64,000 nt of DNA, from contig OX104131.1 in NCBI GenBank assembly GCA_944470555.2, positions 17,724,515 to 17,788,514 on the forward strand, in the 5' to 3' direction. This document shows positions 60,555-64,000 of the stretch, in pieces. Positions within the stretch are counted from its first letter, which is position 1; each line of letters opens with the position of its first letter. This stretch comes from Heterobilharzia americana (taxonomy: Eukaryota > Platyhelminthes > Trematoda > Strigeidida > Schistosomatidae). Below the pieces are notes generated by a model. It did not search any database. It had not been told where the DNA came from and was given only the letters and a program-made list of their open reading frames with translations. The position numbers and the translations under genes were made by a program.

Positions 60555-60714
60555 GAAAATCGGGCAAAACCGTTGGTGAATGAAATGAAATTAAGATCTG
60601 CTCAACAGTCGGATCTTACAGCTTACTTGCTAGAGCACCAGGTTGATAACCCAGAGGTTGCTGGTTCGAACCCTCCCCCGACTCAAACTTTCGTCTCACC
60701 TTCAGTCATCCATT

Positions 60715-60715
<1 letters not shown>
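60555..60715 (+). mobile_element. tRNA-like SINE, type C, copy 5
   Basis: It reads CGGGCAAAACCGTTGGTGAA, AGCTTACTTGCTAGAGCACC (A-box region), then CCAGAGGTTGCTGGTTCGAACC with a good B box at 60663-60673. It ends in a (TA)n tract. It lies head-to-head with copy 4, about 55 nt away. Confidence 0.7.

Positions 60716-60716
<1 letters not shown>

Positions 60717-60751
<35 letters not shown>
60717..60751. repeat. (TA)n microsatellite at a SINE 3' end
   Basis: About 16 TA dinucleotides directly after the type C SINE. It may have grown from the element tail. Confidence 0.93.
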
Positions 60752-60753
<2 letters not shown>

Positions 60754-60945
60754 TGAGTGTGGACTGTGAGTGTCAGCCGACTGATGATCAGACACAGTGA
60801 ATGTATGCAGCATAAGAGAGGTAAATTAACAGGAAAGTCCAAGGTTACATTGTGTCGGGTGAGTGATTAGTATGGAAAGTCATATGAAATTACTAGAAGG
60901 GTAGAAACGGAGTGAATACTTCATCATAAAATGGTTGACATGATA

Positions 60946-61457
60946 CATTATTATTATTACTTATCCCTTGGGTTCCTAGTGGAACATAGCGCTTCACTAG
61001 CACTTCGCCATTCCACTCACTTCTCTCCAGTCTTTTCAATCTGCCTCCACAACAGCCCACAAGCTCTCATTTCTTCCTCACATGATCTCCTCCATGTCAC
61101 CCTCAGATGGGACACCCAACTCGTCGTTTCCCATTTGGATTCCACTCGACGGCCTGGTCTGACCTGACACCTGATGTCCCCAGTCGGTCTTCTCAGTGTA
61201 TGTCCAATCCAATCCATCTCCACTTTCTTCTACTACATATTTGTTGGGTGATGGGTTCTCGGTTGGTTCATTGCCAGCCAGCCATCCAGCCATCCAGAGT
61301 TCCTTGTTGCTTATTCTCATTATTCTGGCCATCTACCTCATTCTCACTATCGAGTGAGTGTAGGAGGCAGACGTTGATGTATGTCTGTAGGTTAGTGGAA
61401 ATGCTTTTAGTAACGCGCCAAGTCTTTAAATCATCACAAAGAAGCACTGGCATGATA
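60946..61457 (-). mobile_element. Decayed RTE-like element, copy F (3' end only)
   Basis: Minus-strand 3' terminal 0.5 kb of the element family: TTATTATTATTAC tail, CCTTGGGTTCCTAGTGGAAC (about 60966), then the coding region for the basic C-terminus up to the GCGTTACTAAAAGC block near 61410. Several indels break the frame. The GCCAGCCAGCC-like tract at about 61273 resembles the one in copies C and E, placing it nearer that lineage than copies A and B. Confidence 0.85.
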
Positions 61458-61510
61458 TAACAATACGATTAATATATTTTGAAGTTAATGGGAATTTTAT
61501 GTTTAAGATT

Positions 61511-61688
61511 GTATTCATCACGGACTGATAACAGTTGGAGAAACACTGAAAATCTGGAAGCACCGAATAGCTGTTTTATCCTAGTATAGGGTATTTTAAG
61601 GAGTACGCACCCACAACTCTGCTAGGACCCAACCTAGGACCACCAGGTTTCACAGTAAACACGTTAACCATTCGGCCATCGGGTTACA
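61511..61688 (-). mobile_element. tRNA-derived SINE, type B, copy 2 (inverted)
   Basis: On the minus strand it reads GATGGCCGAATGGTTAACGTG (A box, similar to tRNA-Ser/Leu heads), then a decayed B box (TAGGTTGGGTCC), TGTGGGTGCGTACTCC, and an end at CAGTCCGTGATGAATAC. It has the same overall layout as the copy at 60017-60203. Confidence 0.75.
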
Positions 61689-63340
61689 GTGATTGACAGT
61701 AAAAATAATTTGAATGGTACATTAACTGTCTAAAAATGTCAACAGAAATATTGAAGATTCATTAGAATAAGAGGGGGCGGGAAGGTAGAGGAAAATCTAG
61801 TTAGAACTGTGTTTTTTTTACGAATGGGAAAAGTAGAAGAAAAGGATCAATGAGAAAAATAATTAAAACAGACACAAAAGGATGAGGGAACAGTAAGGCT
61901 TGAATGTATTCTTGATGAATACAAAGCTCAAGCTTAATTGATCTTCTAGCAACAGTTTCTGTTATATAGACAAATGCCTGTGTGGTAGTCTTTGGAACAC
62001 ATCTGGTGCAAATCTGCCTATTACTATGTTACTGAATCTCATGTTATCACTGTAGAGCGTGACAAGAAGTTATTGAAAAGCATATTCTTCGTTCATACAT
62101 GAATTTTCAATAGATAAGAAGAAAAGAGGATTTAAACATTTTTAGGAGTAAAAAAATACATATCTTGATAATTAAAGGGGTGGGCTAGTCTGAATAGTAC
62201 TCCGTTAGAGTTCCTTCATTTAAATCACGCATAGGTATCTGTCAATGGTTTTCAGTTATTCGACTACTAACTGTATTCATCTAGCAGACAGAATGGAGTA
62301 GATGTTTTGAGACGAAAAACAAGCAAATAGTTGTAATATCCATAAGCAAATTTGGTGATAAACAAACTTGTTCTACTTTCATCTTATTCACAGATCCGTA
62401 GACCTTAGAAGGCATTTGTTGCTGGCAGAAATATGCTAGTAGTTATTGGATGATCACCAATCTACCGCCTGAACACTGCCTTACAAATGACAGTTCACAA
62501 TCGAGCTTCTATGAGCGATAATCGTTTCAAATTGACTGTTGAACAATGAACACTTATACTTTTTATGAAATGCAAAACTTACGTGAACTCTGTTGTCAAA
62601 TCTCCTACTTGACGCCTTGAAGAATTCACAGTTGACGTGAGATGGGTGAAGCTAGTATCTCATGAAATATATCAACGACCAGACGTTTGCCACTGGCATT
62701 AGTGGCAGTTCAACAGATGCTGTTAGCATCCCCCATAAGAATGTGCTTCTAACCTTCATCATACTTTTGTGTGATATAAATAAATCAGATAGACTGAGAG
62801 TCATTTATGCCTTGTATAGCTTAGGAGTGGTATTTGTAATGGAAACTCTACGAGAAAACAGAGTTTTAGTCTCAGAAAAAGAATGAGTTCCTGCAGTTGG
62901 TTAAATATGCTTCCATAGTTAAGGCACCAAAGACAGGTAGATTTACATAGAAGGTCCTACTTGTCTATCTGAAAGCGTCTACATCTAGGCACAGCGCACT
63001 GTACTTCGTAGTGGTTTAACTCCATTACTTTCCAGAGACTATTTTCTGTGTGGTGTTCATAAAAAGTACCTAGACGAAAAAGGTTATCATAATAGTGGCA
63101 TATTTTAATATAATCCCAGCGTGTTTAGAAAGCCAAAACAAGATATTTCTGAACGTTTCACTGTGTAAGCCACAGCTTCGTTAGCAGGACATGAATTTTT
63201 ATTAACATGAAAATATATAGTAAATGGTACATCAAATATTGGCAATATATAGGTCATTAGTGTTATTGCTTGTATTACACCGTCATTGATTGGACCGAAC
63301 GGATCAGTAATACAAGCAGTAACACTAAAACTATACCCTT
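61689..63340. other. AT-rich DNA without recognised features
   Basis: No RNA gene or repeat was recognised. A 74-codon frame at 62662-62886 and an 80-codon minus-strand frame at 63105-63347 lack recognisable domains. Confidence 0.4.
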
Positions 63341-63522
63341 TGCACAAGAAGTGGCTATCGTGGCTTGGTGGTGTAGTGGATAACGTTCTCGCGTTCGAAG
63401 AGGACGCTCCCTAGTCCGAGTCCCTGTGGGAACAACATTACTCAGTAGGAGGCAGGTACAACCAGCTGGCGAGTCCCAAATAGGATGAAATGCGCATCCT
63501 GGATTCCACTGCTAGCCACTAC
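63341..63522 (+). mobile_element. tRNA-derived SINE, type A, copy 3
   Basis: It starts TGCACAAGAAGTGGCTATCG, then A-box-like TGGTGTAGTGGATAACGTTC and B-box-like AGTCCGAGTCCCTGTGGG, with body CAGCTGGCGAGTCCCAAATA and end CCTGGATTCCACTGCTAGCC. It gives the clearest view of the family 5' and 3' ends when compared with 37891-38067. Confidence 0.77.
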
Positions 63523-64000
63523 CTGTCTTTACTACGTATATAGGTCATTGATTAGGTGGTTTGCTGTTCACACTGATTAATTATAACTATGCATTACAAA
63601 CCCCCTATTTCTCATTGTCATTTGTCAACGAAAAATGTAGGGCAGCCAAAGTTTGTGTGTGGGTGGGTGTGGGTATGTTTATATATTTTTATAAAATGTA
63701 TTGTTTTCTATACTTTTATGAATAATCAGTAATTGTCATTGTTATTAGAAAAAGTCTTCATTAATGGTTTTTGTCGGATTAATGTTTGCTAAATAAGGTT
63801 AAACGTCTTCCGTTTATAGCATTTGATGTTGTCAAAATATGTGGGACTTTGAATGTTAATCTTTCTTTATGCAAATGGAAACCTTTTATCAAAGTCCACT
63901 TTCGATTACGTGCTGATTGGTTTCCTAAACTTGCAATTCATCTTGATTCCTCACTAGGTGTTTCGTACATAACTTGTGTTCATCAATAACCCTAACTTTT
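63523..64000. other. AT-rich DNA at the window end
   Basis: Contains a GTGTGGGTGGGTGTGGG stretch near 63655. A 67-codon frame at 63786-63989 has mixed composition but no domain I recognise. It could be a chance frame or part of an exon. Confidence 0.35.

Overview
This is a eukaryotic, AT-rich, repeat-dominated nuclear window that contains no recognisable host protein-coding gene. The best guess for the source is a trematode, most likely a Schistosoma-type blood fluke. The guess rests on an RTE-like (SR2-type) non-LTR retrotransposon with (TAA)n tails, several tRNA-derived SINE-like families and AT-rich flanks. No species-diagnostic gene is present, so the assignment is an inference at moderate confidence.

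Region 1 (1-25913) holds two abutting arrays of tandem tRNA-gene repeats. Positions 1-436 are a degenerate tetranucleotide satellite. Positions 437-8113 hold four units of about 2.07 kb, the last one truncated, each carrying one tRNA-Lys(TTT) gene. At about 8114 the array switches abruptly to a second, unrelated unit of about 1.95 kb. That unit is present eight times, the last one truncated, and gives seven tRNA-Gly(TCC) genes. The units are otherwise non-coding and full of micro- and minisatellites: (GAGTG)n, (TG)n, (GTGA)n, (CGTG)n, (GAAT)n and (CATGC)n. Long reading frames in them are satellite artefacts. All tRNA copies look intact, with canonical cloverleaf, A and B boxes and a TTTT terminator.

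Region 2 is a retrotransposon inserted in the second Gly unit (11458-14675). It carries an endonuclease plus reverse transcriptase and has a 12-bp target-site duplication. Its ORF is broken by a 1-nt deletion. A 5'-truncated sister copy (55010-57562, minus strand) has the same protein sequence over the shared part, an intact 838-residue frame and an 11-bp target-site duplication. At least four decayed relatives lie at 27911-29836, 29945-31722, 38966-40202 and 60946-61457.

Region 3 (25914-64000) is AT-rich intergenic or intronic DNA. It holds an inverted, tRNA-less fragment of the Lys unit (26167-27628), the decayed retrotransposons, tRNA-like SINE fragments of at least four types, a foldback (MITE-like) element at 48361-48634, another inverted repeat at 37674-37879, and simple repeats including a (CATA)n run of about 136 bp. 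The small ORFs in this part resemble no protein I recognise. Exons of a large split gene cannot be excluded.

Functionally, the window looks like a tRNA supply locus (Lys and Gly) that expands and homogenises as tandem repeats and is invaded by a recently active non-LTR element. The tandem tRNA architecture, the switch of strand composition at each tRNA and the fused array boundary are the most unusual aspects.
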